Below, one piece after another: positions 56,144-64,000 of a stretch of 64,000 nucleotides of DNA; within the stretch, counting starts at the first letter, position 1; each line of letters starts with the position of its first letter. The position numbers and the translations under genes were made by a program. Below the pieces are notes generated by a model. That model ran no database searches. It was not told the DNA's origin and was given only the letters and a program-made list of their open reading frames with translations. The DNA is from Ruminococcaceae bacterium YAD3003 (GTDB lineage: Bacteria; Bacillota; Clostridia; Saccharofermentanales; Saccharofermentanaceae), in assembly GCA_900107185.1 (NCBI GenBank), contig FNPA01000001.1, forward strand, positions 1-64,000, read 5' to 3'.

Positions 56144-57057
56144 ATCGTTTTCGCTACGAACAGATCACAATCCTTGAACTTCGAATCATTCTTCAACTGT
56201 TCATAGGCTTTATCTCTGATATCTTCGCTGTCATACATCGCGAAAACAGCACTTCCCGAACCTGTCATTCTTACAAAGCGCGCACCTGTACCGGTGAGAG
56301 CCTCCTTTGCTTCGGCAATGTCATCTAACATCTCCAAAGAAGGAATCTCGAGATCATTGGTAAGAAGGTCATCTCCTGCAAGGAATCTCTCCAAAGGAGC
56401 CTTCTCTTCATTCTTTAAGCTCTCAATATAACCGGCATAACGCTGCTCATCAAATTCAGGCAGAGGTTTACTGTCTATCGCATGGAAACATTCAGGTGTC
56501 GATACACCCTTAGAAGGTTTGACAATAAGAAGCGGAATTTCCGCAAGTGATTCAAGATATGTAATATCCTCTCCAACACCTTCACAAAGACATGTTCCGC
56601 CATAAAGGAAGAACGGAACATCAGCACCTACATTAACTGCGAGCTGGTTAAGTTCCTCATCTGTAAAAGGATTTCCGAAATGTTCCTGAAGAACCATGAG
56701 AACTGCGGCAGCATCTGAACTTCCGCCTCCCATGCCTGATTCTGAAGGAATCTTCTTAGTAAGAACGATCTCAATATAAGGAATCTTGTCTATGGAACCT
56801 TCCTTCTTGCGGAGATATGAAAAGAACCTGTCCTTCGCTTTGCTGCAAAGGTTCTTATCAGGATCTATATCATTTCTTCCGATACATTTAATATCAAAAC
56901 CGGTCTCACGCTCAGGATATATATTTATCGTTAATGAATCTGCAAGATCTATCTCCTGCATGATCGAATATAAACTGTGATAACCGTTGGGCAGTATCCC
57001 GCGAACCCGCAAGAAGAGATTCAATTTAGCACAAGCTGTAATCTCATAAGAATCCAT
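56140..57057 (-). CDS. ispE: 4-diphosphocytidyl-2-C-methyl-D-erythritol kinase
   Basis: GHMP kinase of the non-mevalonate isoprenoid pathway, 305 residues. The GHMP ATP-binding motif is PSESGMGGGSSDAAAVL and the N-terminal substrate segment is CAKLNLFLRVRGILPNGYHSLYSIM. The start ATG at 57057 follows TTTGGAGATCCTT, a good ribosome binding site; a TTG 12 bases earlier is less likely. Monocistronic by appearance; its 3' end overlaps the convergent GNAT gene. Confidence 0.97.
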   Translation of the reverse strand: MDSYEITACAKLNLFLRVRGILPNGYHSLYSIMQEIDLADSLTINIYPERETGFDIKCIGRNDIDPDKNLCSKAKDRFFSYLRKKEGSIDKIPYIEIVLTKKIPSESGMGGGSSDAAAVLMVLQEHFGNPFTDEELNQLAVNVGADVPFFLYGGTCLCEGVGEDITYLESLAEIPLLIVKPSKGVSTPECFHAIDSKPLPEFDEQRYAGYIESLKNEEKAPLERFLAGDDLLTNDLEIPSLEMLDDIAEAKEALTGTGARFVRMTGSGSAVFAMYDSEDIRDKAYEQLKNDSKFKDCDLFVAKTI

Positions 57058-57124
57058 AAGGATCTCCAAATCAATCTGAATCTAATTATTTTAGTATATA
57101 AATTTTACTATACTTCATAGAAAC

Positions 57125-57162
57125 ATAAAAGGTTGTCTCACCTAACATGAGACAACCTTATG
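57125..57162 (-). terminator. Terminator after veg
   Basis: AAGGTTGTCTCA (57129-57140) pairs perfectly with TGAGACAACCTT (57148-57159) across a seven-base loop, with TTTTATG after it on the minus strand. The stem is nearly identical to that of the S10-spc terminator. Confidence 0.85.
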
Positions 57163-57186
57163 AATCTTATCTAGTTGAGTCAGGAA

Positions 57187-57459
57187 TCAGACTGCTACTA
57201 CTTCTTCCTGTGACTTCTCAGGCATAACGCCTACTCTGACTGTTCTGGTAAGAACATCGATATATGAGAAGGAAATGATCGACTGCTTACCTGTCTCGTT
57301 GTCACAACGCATTGTGAAAACGTTAGGATAGCAATGCTCAACTGTGCCAATGTAAGTGATAATTCTCTTACGGCCACCGTTTGTCTTGCAGACAATACGC
57401 TTACCGATGAGTGCTTCGAACATAGCCTTGCACTTATTCAAATCAGAACTAATAATCAT
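57187..57459 (-). CDS. veg: Veg family protein
   Basis: A 90-residue protein with the Veg core GKRIVCKTNGGRKRIITYIGTVEHCYPNVF and SFSYIDVLTRTV. In Bacillus subtilis Veg stimulates biofilm matrix genes through inhibition of SinR; its biochemical role elsewhere is unknown. ATG at 57459 is chosen, with GGGGGAAAG upstream, over a TTG at 57474. It has its own promoter and terminator, so it is a single-gene unit. Confidence 0.92.
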   Translation of the reverse strand: MIISSDLNKCKAMFEALIGKRIVCKTNGGRKRIITYIGTVEHCYPNVFTMRCDNETGKQSIISFSYIDVLTRTVRVGVMPEKSQEEVVAV

Positions 57460-57546
57460 TGCGCTTTCCCCCAACCCGGAGCTTAAACTATTAAATATTT
57501 CAGATACCTTAAAGGAACATTACGGAAATATTACCAACATGCACCA

Positions 57547-57612
57547 ATGCTAACATTTCCTTGATAACTTGTCAACGAGAAACACAACATTTAGTAAAAA
57601 AACACAACGTTT
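57547..57612 (-). promoter_or_regulatory. veg promoter with upstream direct repeats
   Basis: On the minus strand TTGACA (57570-57575), 17 bp, TAGCAT (57547-57552) with TGT before the -10 (extended form). Just upstream of the -35 box are two direct repeats of AAACACAACRTTT on the plus strand (57580-57592 and 57600-57612), a 20-bp period, about two helical turns. They look like a binding site for an activator or repressor that I cannot name. Confidence 0.65.
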
Positions 57613-57698
57613 CCTACAAAATATAGTGTTTTACCCTAATTCCGCGTATTTACGGGATTTTCCGGGAACAGTTCTTACAAATCTCATTTTCGCCGTGA

Positions 57699-57727
57699 TT
57701 GAAAAGGCCGTCCTTTTACAATAAAAT
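57699..57727 (+). promoter_or_regulatory. Promoter of fhs
   Basis: TTGAAA (57699-57704) and TAAAAT (57722-57727), 17 bp apart, about 30 bp upstream of the fhs ATG, which follows AAAGGAG. No folate riboswitch was recognised in the preceding 150 bases. Confidence 0.65.
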
Positions 57728-57759
57728 CGTATCATTATCATTTCTAAAGGAGTCTAATT

Positions 57760-59433
57760 ATGCTTAGTGACATCGAAATTGCTCAAAACGCAAAGATCAA
57801 ACCCATCACCGAGATAGCGAAAACTGCAGGTATCGATCCTGAAAAGCTCGATTTATACGGAAAATACAAAGCAAAACTTCCTTTAGAATATGTTGAGAGT
57901 CTTCCTGCAAGACCCAATGCAAAACTGGTTCTTGTTACAGCAATGAACCCTACACCTGCCGGCGAAGGCAAGACAACAATAAGTATCGGCCTTGCTCAGG
58001 GACTTAAATGTATCGGCAAAAACCCGATCCTCGCATTAAGAGAACCGTCTTTGGGACCTGTATTCGGTGTTAAGGGCGGTGCCTGCGGCGGCGGCTATTC
58101 ACAGGTCGTTCCAATGGAAGATATCAACCTTCATTTCACAGGTGATATCCACGCTATTACAACAGCAAACAATCTCCTCGCTGCCATGATCGACAACCAT
58201 CTTTTCCAGGGCAACGAGCTCAACATCGACAAAGACAGAATCCTCTGGAAGAGGTGTCTGGACATGAACGACAGATGCTTAAGAGCAGTTACTGTCGGTG
58301 TCGGCGGTGGAACCAAGGGCGTTACACGTCCCGAGATCTTCCAGATTACAGCAGCTTCAGAGATCATGGCTATCCTCTGCCTCGCTAAGGATATGGACGA
58401 TCTCAAGGTAAGACTCGACAGGATTGCGATCGCATATGACATGGACGGCAACCTCGTTACTGCAGGCCAGCTCGGTGCTACAGGCGCCCTCGCCACATGC
58501 CTTAAGGATGCGATGGCTCCTAACCTTGTACAGTCATTGGAAGGTGTTCCCGCACTCGTTCACGGCGGACCTTTTGCAAATATCTCACACGGATGTAACT
58601 CATGCATCGCAACAAAGACAGCATTAAAACTCAGCGACATCGTTGTTACCGAAGCAGGTTTCGGTGCTGATCTCGGCGCTGAAAAATTCCTCGACATCAA
58701 GTGCAGAGATTTAGGCATCTGGCCTGATCTCGTAGTTATCGTAACTACAGTCAGATCACTTAAGTACAACGCCGGAATTCCGAAGGAAGAACTCTCTAAG
58801 CCTAATCCGGAGGCTGTTAAGAACGGTCTGGCAAACGTATTAAGACATATCAAGAACATGCAGAGCTTTGGTGTACCTGTTCTCGTAGCATCGAACAGAT
58901 TCCTTACAGATACAGAAGAGGAGCTCGCTATTGTTGAGGAAGCATGCAAGGCTACAGGCGCTGAATTTGCTCCTGCAGAGATTTTCGCCAAGGGTGGCGA
59001 AGGCGGAAAAGAACTCGCAGAAAAGGCTCTCTCAATTCTTGAGCAGAACAACCCCAAGAATCCTGTCTACAGCTACGAGCTGACAGATTCCGTAGAAGAG
59101 AAGATCAATAAGGTTGCTACAAAGGTTTACGGTGCAGGCAGCGTTGATATCCTCCCTGAAGCAAAGGCAAAGATCGACGAGTTCGTAGCAAAGGGCTACG
59201 GCAATCTCCCGATCTGCATAGCAAAGACACAATATTCATTGTCTGACGATCCTAAGAAACTCGGTAATCCCGAAGGCTTCACCTTAACCGTCAGAGACTG
59301 TTATATCTCTGCAGGCGCAGGCTATCTCGTTATCCTTACAGGTACGATCGTTACCATGCCGGGTCTTCCCAAACACCCTGCTGCCATGGATATCGACATC
59401 GACAGCAATGGAGTAATCACAGGACTGTTCTAA
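57760..59433 (+). CDS. fhs: Formate--tetrahydrofolate ligase
   Basis: ATP-dependent enzyme that makes 10-formyl-tetrahydrofolate from formate, feeding purine and one-carbon metabolism. The 557 residues match the usual length. The P-loop is TPAGEGKTTISIGL near 65-78, and LREPSLGPVFGVKGGACGGG and the C-terminal ISAGAGYLVILTGTIVTMPGLPKHPAA are family signatures. No other Wood-Ljungdahl genes are nearby, so a biosynthetic role is more likely than acetogenesis. Confidence 0.98.
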   Translation: MLSDIEIAQNAKIKPITEIAKTAGIDPEKLDLYGKYKAKLPLEYVESLPARPNAKLVLVTAMNPTPAGEGKTTISIGLAQGLKCIGKNPILALREPSLGPVFGVKGGACGGGYSQVVPMEDINLHFTGDIHAITTANNLLAAMIDNHLFQGNELNIDKDRILWKRCLDMNDRCLRAVTVGVGGGTKGVTRPEIFQITAASEIMAILCLAKDMDDLKVRLDRIAIAYDMDGNLVTAGQLGATGALATCLKDAMAPNLVQSLEGVPALVHGGPFANISHGCNSCIATKTALKLSDIVVTEAGFGADLGAEKFLDIKCRDLGIWPDLVVIVTTVRSLKYNAGIPKEELSKPNPEAVKNGLANVLRHIKNMQSFGVPVLVASNRFLTDTEEELAIVEEACKATGAEFAPAEIFAKGGEGGKELAEKALSILEQNNPKNPVYSYELTDSVEEKINKVATKVYGAGSVDILPEAKAKIDEFVAKGYGNLPICIAKTQYSLSDDPKKLGNPEGFTLTVRDCYISAGAGYLVILTGTIVTMPGLPKHPAAMDIDIDSNGVITGLF

Positions 59434-59439
59434 GAGATA

Positions 59440-60690
59440 ATGAAGCGGCCGAATCCGACATTTCTGAAAAAAGCCGAAGGGATAAAGACTTCCCGCAAAA
59501 GGCGCACCCTGATAATCATAGCTGTTTTGGTTGTGCTCACTTTCGCGATTATTTTTGTAAAGTCCATTGCCTCGGCACAGGAGCGTTACAGACTCCAGTA
59601 TCCCGGACTCGTCGGAGCCGCTACAAGTACTACAACTGCGTATTCTGAATATCAGAGACCGGTCCATACAACTACAGAAACGACAACTGAGACGACTACC
59701 ATAGCGACAACAACACAGCTCCACGCTATTCTTGCCGCTACCCCTACTCCGCCCCCGGATCCTGAATCAACGGCGGTCACTTCACAGATCAATTCACCTG
59801 ACCCGTTTACAGAGTACAGCAACTTTACTTTCAGCCCTCCGGGCGTCCTGACAGCAACATATCAGGAGCGTGCCGTCGGCCTTGATGAGTTAAAAGAAAA
59901 GATCGAGTCATACCAGAAGAACCATCCCGAGATGAGAATCTGCTACGACTTCATCATGCTGTCTTCCGGTGAACATCTGGGTATCGATGAGCTCGATCCT
60001 GTAGTTCCTTCAGGCGCAATGGCTATCCCAATCGAGATCGTTTACTACGATAAGAATGCGGGAATCACAGGTCCTTTGTCTGAGGTAGTTACTTTCGATG
60101 GTAATTACAACGGTTCACGCAGTTCTTCTTACATCGCGAAAACATATGCTTACGGCAAACAGTTCTACATGAGAACCATCCTGAACTTTGCCATCTGCAA
60201 GAATGACAGTGTTGCCCTCAACTATGTAATCGAAAAGATCGGCGGTCTGGATGAAGCAATTGCATCCGTAGATGAGATCAGCAATTACATCTCCTACAAC
60301 GATTCGATCCTCTATTCCGATTACAGAGGAAGACAGTACCGTGCACCCGGCACGATTTCCTGTTATGACATGGGCAACTACATGTCATACATGTACCGTG
60401 AATTCCTCAACAATCCGCAGATCAACCAGCGTCTTTTTAATGATCTGGCTGATAACGAGATGGAGTCCCCCCTTGCAGCGGCATTCCCTGCAGGCACAAG
60501 GATACTCCATGTATTAGGACGCAACACGGAAAGAGGCGCATATCTCGAGTGCGCGATCGTAGATTACAACGAGCCTATCGTTCTCGTTATTTACGTTGAG
60601 ACTTCGTCTCCTGATGCTGCAGGAACAGCTATCGCTACCATCGGCGGATATACACAGAAATATATGGAAATGTGTTACCGTTCATACTAA
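59440..60690 (+). CDS. Membrane-anchored beta-lactamase-fold protein without catalytic residues
   Basis: A 416-residue protein: basic N terminus, one membrane helix (23-45), a Thr/Pro-rich spacer (60-125) and a C-terminal domain that follows the class A beta-lactamase order. The three active-site motifs are degenerate: SxxK is replaced by SGAMAIP (191-197), SDN by NDS (255-257, in KNDSVALNYVIEKIGG), and KTG by LGRNTERGA (359-367). The alignment to the SxxK site rests on the conserved Pro and following hydrophobic helix. It starts 6 bp after fhs with no clear ribosome binding site. A non-catalytic extracellular binding or regulatory role is likely; the fold assignment is by eye. Confidence 0.7.
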   Translation: MKRPNPTFLKKAEGIKTSRKRRTLIIIAVLVVLTFAIIFVKSIASAQERYRLQYPGLVGAATSTTTAYSEYQRPVHTTTETTTETTTIATTTQLHAILAATPTPPPDPESTAVTSQINSPDPFTEYSNFTFSPPGVLTATYQERAVGLDELKEKIESYQKNHPEMRICYDFIMLSSGEHLGIDELDPVVPSGAMAIPIEIVYYDKNAGITGPLSEVVTFDGNYNGSRSSSYIAKTYAYGKQFYMRTILNFAICKNDSVALNYVIEKIGGLDEAIASVDEISNYISYNDSILYSDYRGRQYRAPGTISCYDMGNYMSYMYREFLNNPQINQRLFNDLADNEMESPLAAAFPAGTRILHVLGRNTERGAYLECAIVDYNEPIVLVIYVETSSPDAAGTAIATIGGYTQKYMEMCYRSY

Positions 60691-60770
60691 TTTCTGGAAC
60701 AGACAACCTGTCCTTATAAGCGAATAGTATTACAAAGCTTTTATGTTATAATTCGTATGTTTGATAATTG

Positions 60771-60918
60771 AGTTCGTCCCGCGCGGTCTGCCGCCGGCCA
60801 AGGTCCCGTGCGATTTCGGGCCGTGAACCCTGTCAGGTCCGGAAGGAAGCAGCAGTAAGCGGTTTACGGAGTGCGCCGCGGGTCAAGCCTTACCGACGGC
60901 AGTTTGGGCGGGACGAAC
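60771..60918 (+). ncRNA. ffs: Signal recognition particle RNA
   Basis: The conserved SRP hairpin is clear: GTGAACCCTGTCAGGTCCGG followed by AAGGAAGCAGCAGTAAG (about 60832-60858). A perfect 12-bp closing stem pairs AGTTCGTCCCGC (60771-60782) with GCGGGACGAACT (60907-60918). TTTTTGTTTTTG follows and serves as terminator. The length of about 148 nt lies between the 4.5S RNA of E. coli (about 114) and the 6S-like scRNA of B. subtilis (about 270). A TATAAT -10 element at 60747-60752 precedes it. It is placed just before dnaX, a common arrangement in Firmicutes. Confidence 0.95.
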
Positions 60919-60960
60919 TTTTTGTTTTTGGCATTAAGATTTGAGCTCAAGGGATTAATT

Positions 60961-63279
60961 ATGGAAGATCACATCGTTCTCTACAGACAGTACAGACCTT
61001 TGACTTTTGACGACGTAGTCGGTCAGGAAGCAGCTGTTGGTGCTTTAAGACAGTCCGTAGTTGCAAAGAAGCTCGCTCACGCATATCTTTTCTGCGGCCA
61101 GCATGGTACAGGCAAGACTACTATCGCGAAGATCTTTGCACGCGCAGTAAACTGCGAGCACCCCGTTAACGGAAATCCTTGTAATGAATGTCCGACATGT
61201 AAGGGCATTTTAGACGGTTCTATTCTTGATGTTACCGAGATGGACGCCGCTTCCAACAACGGCGTTGATGATATCAGACCGATCCTTCAGGAAGTTAATT
61301 TTGCTCCTACCAGAACAACCTATAAGGTTTACATAATCGACGAGGTCCATATGCTCTCCAAGGGTGCATTCAACGCCCTTCTCAAGACCATCGAGGAACC
61401 TCCGAAGCACGTAATCTTCCTTTTCGCGACCACAGAATCAGATAAGATACCCGCAACCATCATTTCACGTTGCCAGAGATACGATTTCAAGAGAATTCCT
61501 ATTGAACTCATCACCGGCAGATTAAGAGAGGTATGCGGTAAGTCCGGCATTAAGGCTTCCGACGATGCCCTCCGCCTGATCGCATCCAGATCAGACGGTG
61601 CTCTCCGTGACGCTTTGTCTTTGTTGGACCAGATCTCCGCTATCTCAGGAAGTGATAATGAGATTAGTTCTCAGGATGTTGAGAAGATCACAGGAACAGT
61701 GGACAGTTCCTTCCTCTTCAAGATGGCTAACTGCCTCATCGACGGAAGATTCGACGAGCTCATTGACCTATGCCAGATCCTTAATGCATCAGGCAAGAAC
61801 CAGGTGCGCTTCACGTTGGATCTCGCAAGCTATTTCAGAGATCTCCTGATTATCAGAGTTAAGGCAGATCCGGTTATCTATCTGCCCTACCCCAAGGAAA
61901 CAATCAAGGATATGTATCAGACAGCTGCAAAGGTCAGCGCCGATACATTGACGGGCTATATCAGTTATCTTTCCAAAGAATACGCAGAGCTGCGCAAATC
62001 TCCTGATATTGCAACGAGCTTCGAGTTAATGCTCATGCGTCTTTGCGGCAGAAAATCCACACTCCCTGTTACTCCCATTGTCATTCCCGACTTTGAGAAG
62101 AAACAGGCTGAGAAGGCAAAAGAGATAACTTTTGAGGAGACTTCTAAGGAGACTAAAACTCCTGAGACTGCTGAAGCTCCTGAGACTCCCAAAACAGAGA
62201 CTGCTCCTACTACAAAGAAGACGGATATTGCTTCCCTCTTTGCAAATAAGGGCGTAAAGACAGAAGAGCCTGCAAAAGAAGAAAACAAAACCGGAGACGA
62301 AGACAAGGAAAAGGAATCTGAAGAAACACAGAAGACTTCTTTCACAGCACCGGCACCTTATAGGCCCCAGCCGTCTTCAACTCCTTCCGGTTCCTTTACT
62401 GCTTTCACTTCTGCAGCAAAGGATTCTGATGCTGAAAAGAAAGAAGAACCGGCTCCTGCAGAATCTGCAAAGTCTTCTTTTGAATCTCTGTTCTCATTTA
62501 AGACTGAAGAACCTTCAGTTCCCGAACCGGAAGAACCTTTGGCACCTGATGATTCTGATGATTCAGATTTCATTCCCGCCGCTGATCCTTCTGACATTCC
62601 GCCTGAACCTACGATCTTTTCTTACATTCAGGAAGAGCATGATAAGAATCAGTTGAGCTTTGGTACAGATGAAGCTGACGAATCTGAAGATTCTTCATCC
62701 GGTTCTTCAGAAGGTTTATTCTCACACCTGTCATCTTCTTTCCTCAAAGATATCGCAGGTGATCTCGATATCGGCAGTTCTTCTGTCAGCGAACCTGAAC
62801 CGGAAGCACCTGCCAAGCCCCGTTCACAGCTCGTACAGCAGGCTGATAAGAGCGGACTTATTGTAGACGGTCCCGGTACGGCAAGAGAATCTGTCAGAGC
62901 ACCTTCTATCACAGGTGAAGAAGCAGACGTCGCACTCCGCTGGTCCAACGTCACATCGAAACTTCATGAGACAAACGATAATGTAGCTTCCATCCTTGAT
63001 CACACGAGCCTCAAAAAGGACGGCGACTCAGCTTATATCGTCTTTGACGACAACGATATGAAACTGTTATCCAACCTTAAGAAATCACAGGCTTTCAGAC
63101 AGATTTCCGCAGGCATAAAGGATGAATTCGGTGCCGAGCATCTCTATCTTTGCACCGTAACCCAGTACTCCAATCTGGAACAGAAAAACCGCGCAAGCAA
63201 ACAGGAACAGAAATTAGACGAACTGAATGAGCGTTCAAAGAATATGGGTGTTCCCACTGACGTTCATTTCGGCGACTGA
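60961..63279 (+). CDS. dnaX: DNA polymerase III subunit gamma/tau
   Basis: Clamp-loader ATPase, 772 residues. N-terminal AAA+ module: MEDHIVLYRQYRPLTFDDVVGQ, Walker A GQHGTGKTT (46-54), zinc Cys 65, 74, 77 and 80, Walker B DEVHMLS. Residues about 390-650 are Glu/Ser/Pro-rich and low in complexity, then a C-terminal domain with tau-like sequence. No slippery A-AAA-AAG site for gamma production was found. ATG at 60961 is chosen over longer frames because the conserved N terminus begins there. Confidence 0.97.
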   Translation: MEDHIVLYRQYRPLTFDDVVGQEAAVGALRQSVVAKKLAHAYLFCGQHGTGKTTIAKIFARAVNCEHPVNGNPCNECPTCKGILDGSILDVTEMDAASNNGVDDIRPILQEVNFAPTRTTYKVYIIDEVHMLSKGAFNALLKTIEEPPKHVIFLFATTESDKIPATIISRCQRYDFKRIPIELITGRLREVCGKSGIKASDDALRLIASRSDGALRDALSLLDQISAISGSDNEISSQDVEKITGTVDSSFLFKMANCLIDGRFDELIDLCQILNASGKNQVRFTLDLASYFRDLLIIRVKADPVIYLPYPKETIKDMYQTAAKVSADTLTGYISYLSKEYAELRKSPDIATSFELMLMRLCGRKSTLPVTPIVIPDFEKKQAEKAKEITFEETSKETKTPETAEAPETPKTETAPTTKKTDIASLFANKGVKTEEPAKEENKTGDEDKEKESEETQKTSFTAPAPYRPQPSSTPSGSFTAFTSAAKDSDAEKKEEPAPAESAKSSFESLFSFKTEEPSVPEPEEPLAPDDSDDSDFIPAADPSDIPPEPTIFSYIQEEHDKNQLSFGTDEADESEDSSSGSSEGLFSHLSSSFLKDIAGDLDIGSSSVSEPEPEAPAKPRSQLVQQADKSGLIVDGPGTARESVRAPSITGEEADVALRWSNVTSKLHETNDNVASILDHTSLKKDGDSAYIVFDDNDMKLLSNLKKSQAFRQISAGIKDEFGAEHLYLCTVTQYSNLEQKNRASKQEQKLDELNERSKNMGVPTDVHFGD

Positions 63280-63312
63280 TAAAACAGATAATACTATTCG
63301 GAGGTAATAACA

Positions 63313-63651
63313 ATGGCAAAAGGATTCCGTGGCGGAATGGGAATGGGCGGCAACATGAATCAGGTAGTTGCTCAGGCTCAGAGAATGCAGAGACAGATCG
63401 AGATGGCACAGGCTGAAATCCGTGAAATGCGTTTTACAGGTACAGCAGGCGGCGAACTCGTTAAGGTTGTCGCAGGCGGTGACCACCAGATCTTCAGTGT
63501 TGAGATCGCAAAGGAAGTAGTAGACCCCGATGATATCGAAGGTCTCCAGGATCTCATCATGGCAGCAGCTAACCAGGCTCTTGAACAGATTGACAAGACC
63601 AATCAGGAGCGTATCGGAGCCATCACCGGCGGCATGAAGATGCCCTTCTGA
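63313..63651 (+). CDS. ybaB: YbaB/EbfC family nucleoid-associated protein
   Basis: Has 112 residues, with the N-terminal helix AQRMQRQIEMAQAEIREMRFTGTAGG and the core ISVEIAKEVVDPDDIEGLQDLIMAA. Small dimeric DNA-binding protein. It lies between dnaX and recR, the widely conserved dnaX-ybaB-recR order. Good GGAGG upstream; recR begins two bases after its stop. Confidence 0.97.
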   Translation: MAKGFRGGMGMGGNMNQVVAQAQRMQRQIEMAQAEIREMRFTGTAGGELVKVVAGGDHQIFSVEIAKEVVDPDDIEGLQDLIMAAANQALEQIDKTNQERIGAITGGMKMPF

Positions 63652-63653
63652 TA

Positions 63654-64000
63654 ATGGCAAGATATTCGCCTTCAATCCAAAATCTCATAGCCCAGTTGAG
63701 CAGTCTTCCCGGAATAGGCGGCAAGTCTGCACAGCGTTTGGCATTCCATATTCTATCCATGGATGACAAGGATGCCGAAGCGCTGACTTCTGCTATCATG
63801 TCCGCAAGACAGTCGACTAAGAGATGCACGTGCTGTCAGAATTTTACCGATTCTGACCCCTGCCCTATTTGTTCTGATCCGTTAAGAGATAAGACCACCG
63901 TTCTCGTTGTCGAATCTCCCAGAGACGTATCAACTTTCGAGCGTGCGCACGAATATAAGGGCCTCTATCATGTTCTTCACGGAGTATTTAACCCCATGAA
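63654..64000 (+). CDS. recR: Recombination protein RecR (5' part)
   Basis: The first 115 codons of RecR are present and the gene runs off the right edge. The helix-hairpin-helix (SSLPGIGGKSAQRLAFHIL), the zinc motif with Cys58, Cys61, Cys70 and Cys73, and the start of the Toprim domain (VLVVESPRDV) are visible. RecR acts with RecO in loading RecA at gaps. The ATG follows the ybaB stop by two bases. Confidence 0.97.
   Translation, partial: MARYSPSIQNLIAQLSSLPGIGGKSAQRLAFHILSMDDKDAEALTSAIMSARQSTKRCTCCQNFTDSDPCPICSDPLRDKTTVLVVESPRDVSTFERAHEYKGLYHVLHGVFNPM

Noticed and set aside
57475..57759. Tetrahydrofolate riboswitch before fhs
   Set aside because: No match to the conserved folate riboswitch core; the region is AT-rich and better explained by two promoters and direct repeats.
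57760..59433. fhs as evidence for acetogenesis
   Set aside because: No other Wood-Ljungdahl gene is near, and fhs is common in non-acetogenic Clostridia.
61900..62700. Programmed frameshift in dnaX for a gamma form
   Set aside because: No A-AAA-AAG-type slippery heptamer followed by a stem was found in the region; the A-rich codons here are interrupted.

Overview
The window reads as a chromosomal segment of a low-to-mid GC Gram-positive bacterium of the class Clostridia. The support is a zinc-ribbon S14, a Veg homologue, a YesM/YesN-type two-component system, an Hsp33, the rpmH-rnpA-yidD-yidC-jag-mnmE-mnmG-rsmG cluster, and strong AGGAGG-type ribosome binding sites. The 16S fragment and the sugar-uptake genes would suit a gut or rumen fibre degrader, possibly near Saccharofermentans or the Oscillospirales; this placement is an inference and was not computed. 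No mobile element, CRISPR array, tRNA or phage gene is visible.

Layout. (1) 1-4.7 kb, minus strand: the 5' end of a 16S rRNA gene with its promoter, then gyrA followed by a start/stop-coupled D,D-carboxypeptidase gene whose signal-peptide region carries a one-base frameshift in a run of eight A. (2) 4.8-11.8 kb, minus: the ribosome/tRNA-modification/membrane-insertion cluster rpmH to rsmG, normally found beside oriC, here without dnaA. (3) 11.8-23.9 kb: a glycan-uptake locus. YesM/YesN sensor and regulator, a lipoprotein binding protein, two permeases and an enlarged YesL-like protein are on the minus strand; a divergent 990-residue cytoplasmic enzyme joins a type B carboxylesterase to a GH43 glycosidase. 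The locus has no ATPase; a MsmX/UgpC-type ATPase at 49.7-50.8 kb probably serves it. (4) 24.1-27.1 kb, plus: a polyphosphate-polymerase-like VTC protein, a DUF4956 membrane protein and a beta-helix lipoprotein of the Cthe_2159 type. (5) 27.3-31.9 kb: a histidine phosphatase, an OmpR-type two-component system with a likely autoregulatory tandem repeat, and a DUF2974 hydrolase.

(6) 32-43.2 kb, minus: the S10-spc ribosomal protein operon from rpsJ to secY, led by a consensus promoter and a roughly 320-nt structured leader ending in a terminator-like hairpin. (7) 43.2-49.6 kb, minus: a probable operon of a PucR-type regulator, ftsE with a 215-residue charged tail, ftsX, an EnvC-like M23 protein, a methyltransferase and hslO. 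(8) 51.2-56.1 kb, plus: argC-argB-argD-argF plus a coupled GNAT acetyltransferase, with an ARG-box-like palindrome on the -10 element. (9) 56.1-64 kb: ispE and veg (minus), then fhs, a beta-lactamase-fold protein lacking the usual catalytic residues, the SRP RNA gene, dnaX, ybaB and the start of recR (plus).

Most genes are core housekeeping genes. The parts most likely to repay attention are the esterase-GH43 fusion locus, the VTC/DUF4956/beta-helix operon, the degenerate beta-lactamase-fold protein, the extended FtsE and YesL proteins, the dac frameshift, and several well-formed regulatory elements (gyrA inverted repeat, argC ARG box, S10 leader, tandem repeats before the OmpR-type regulator and before veg).
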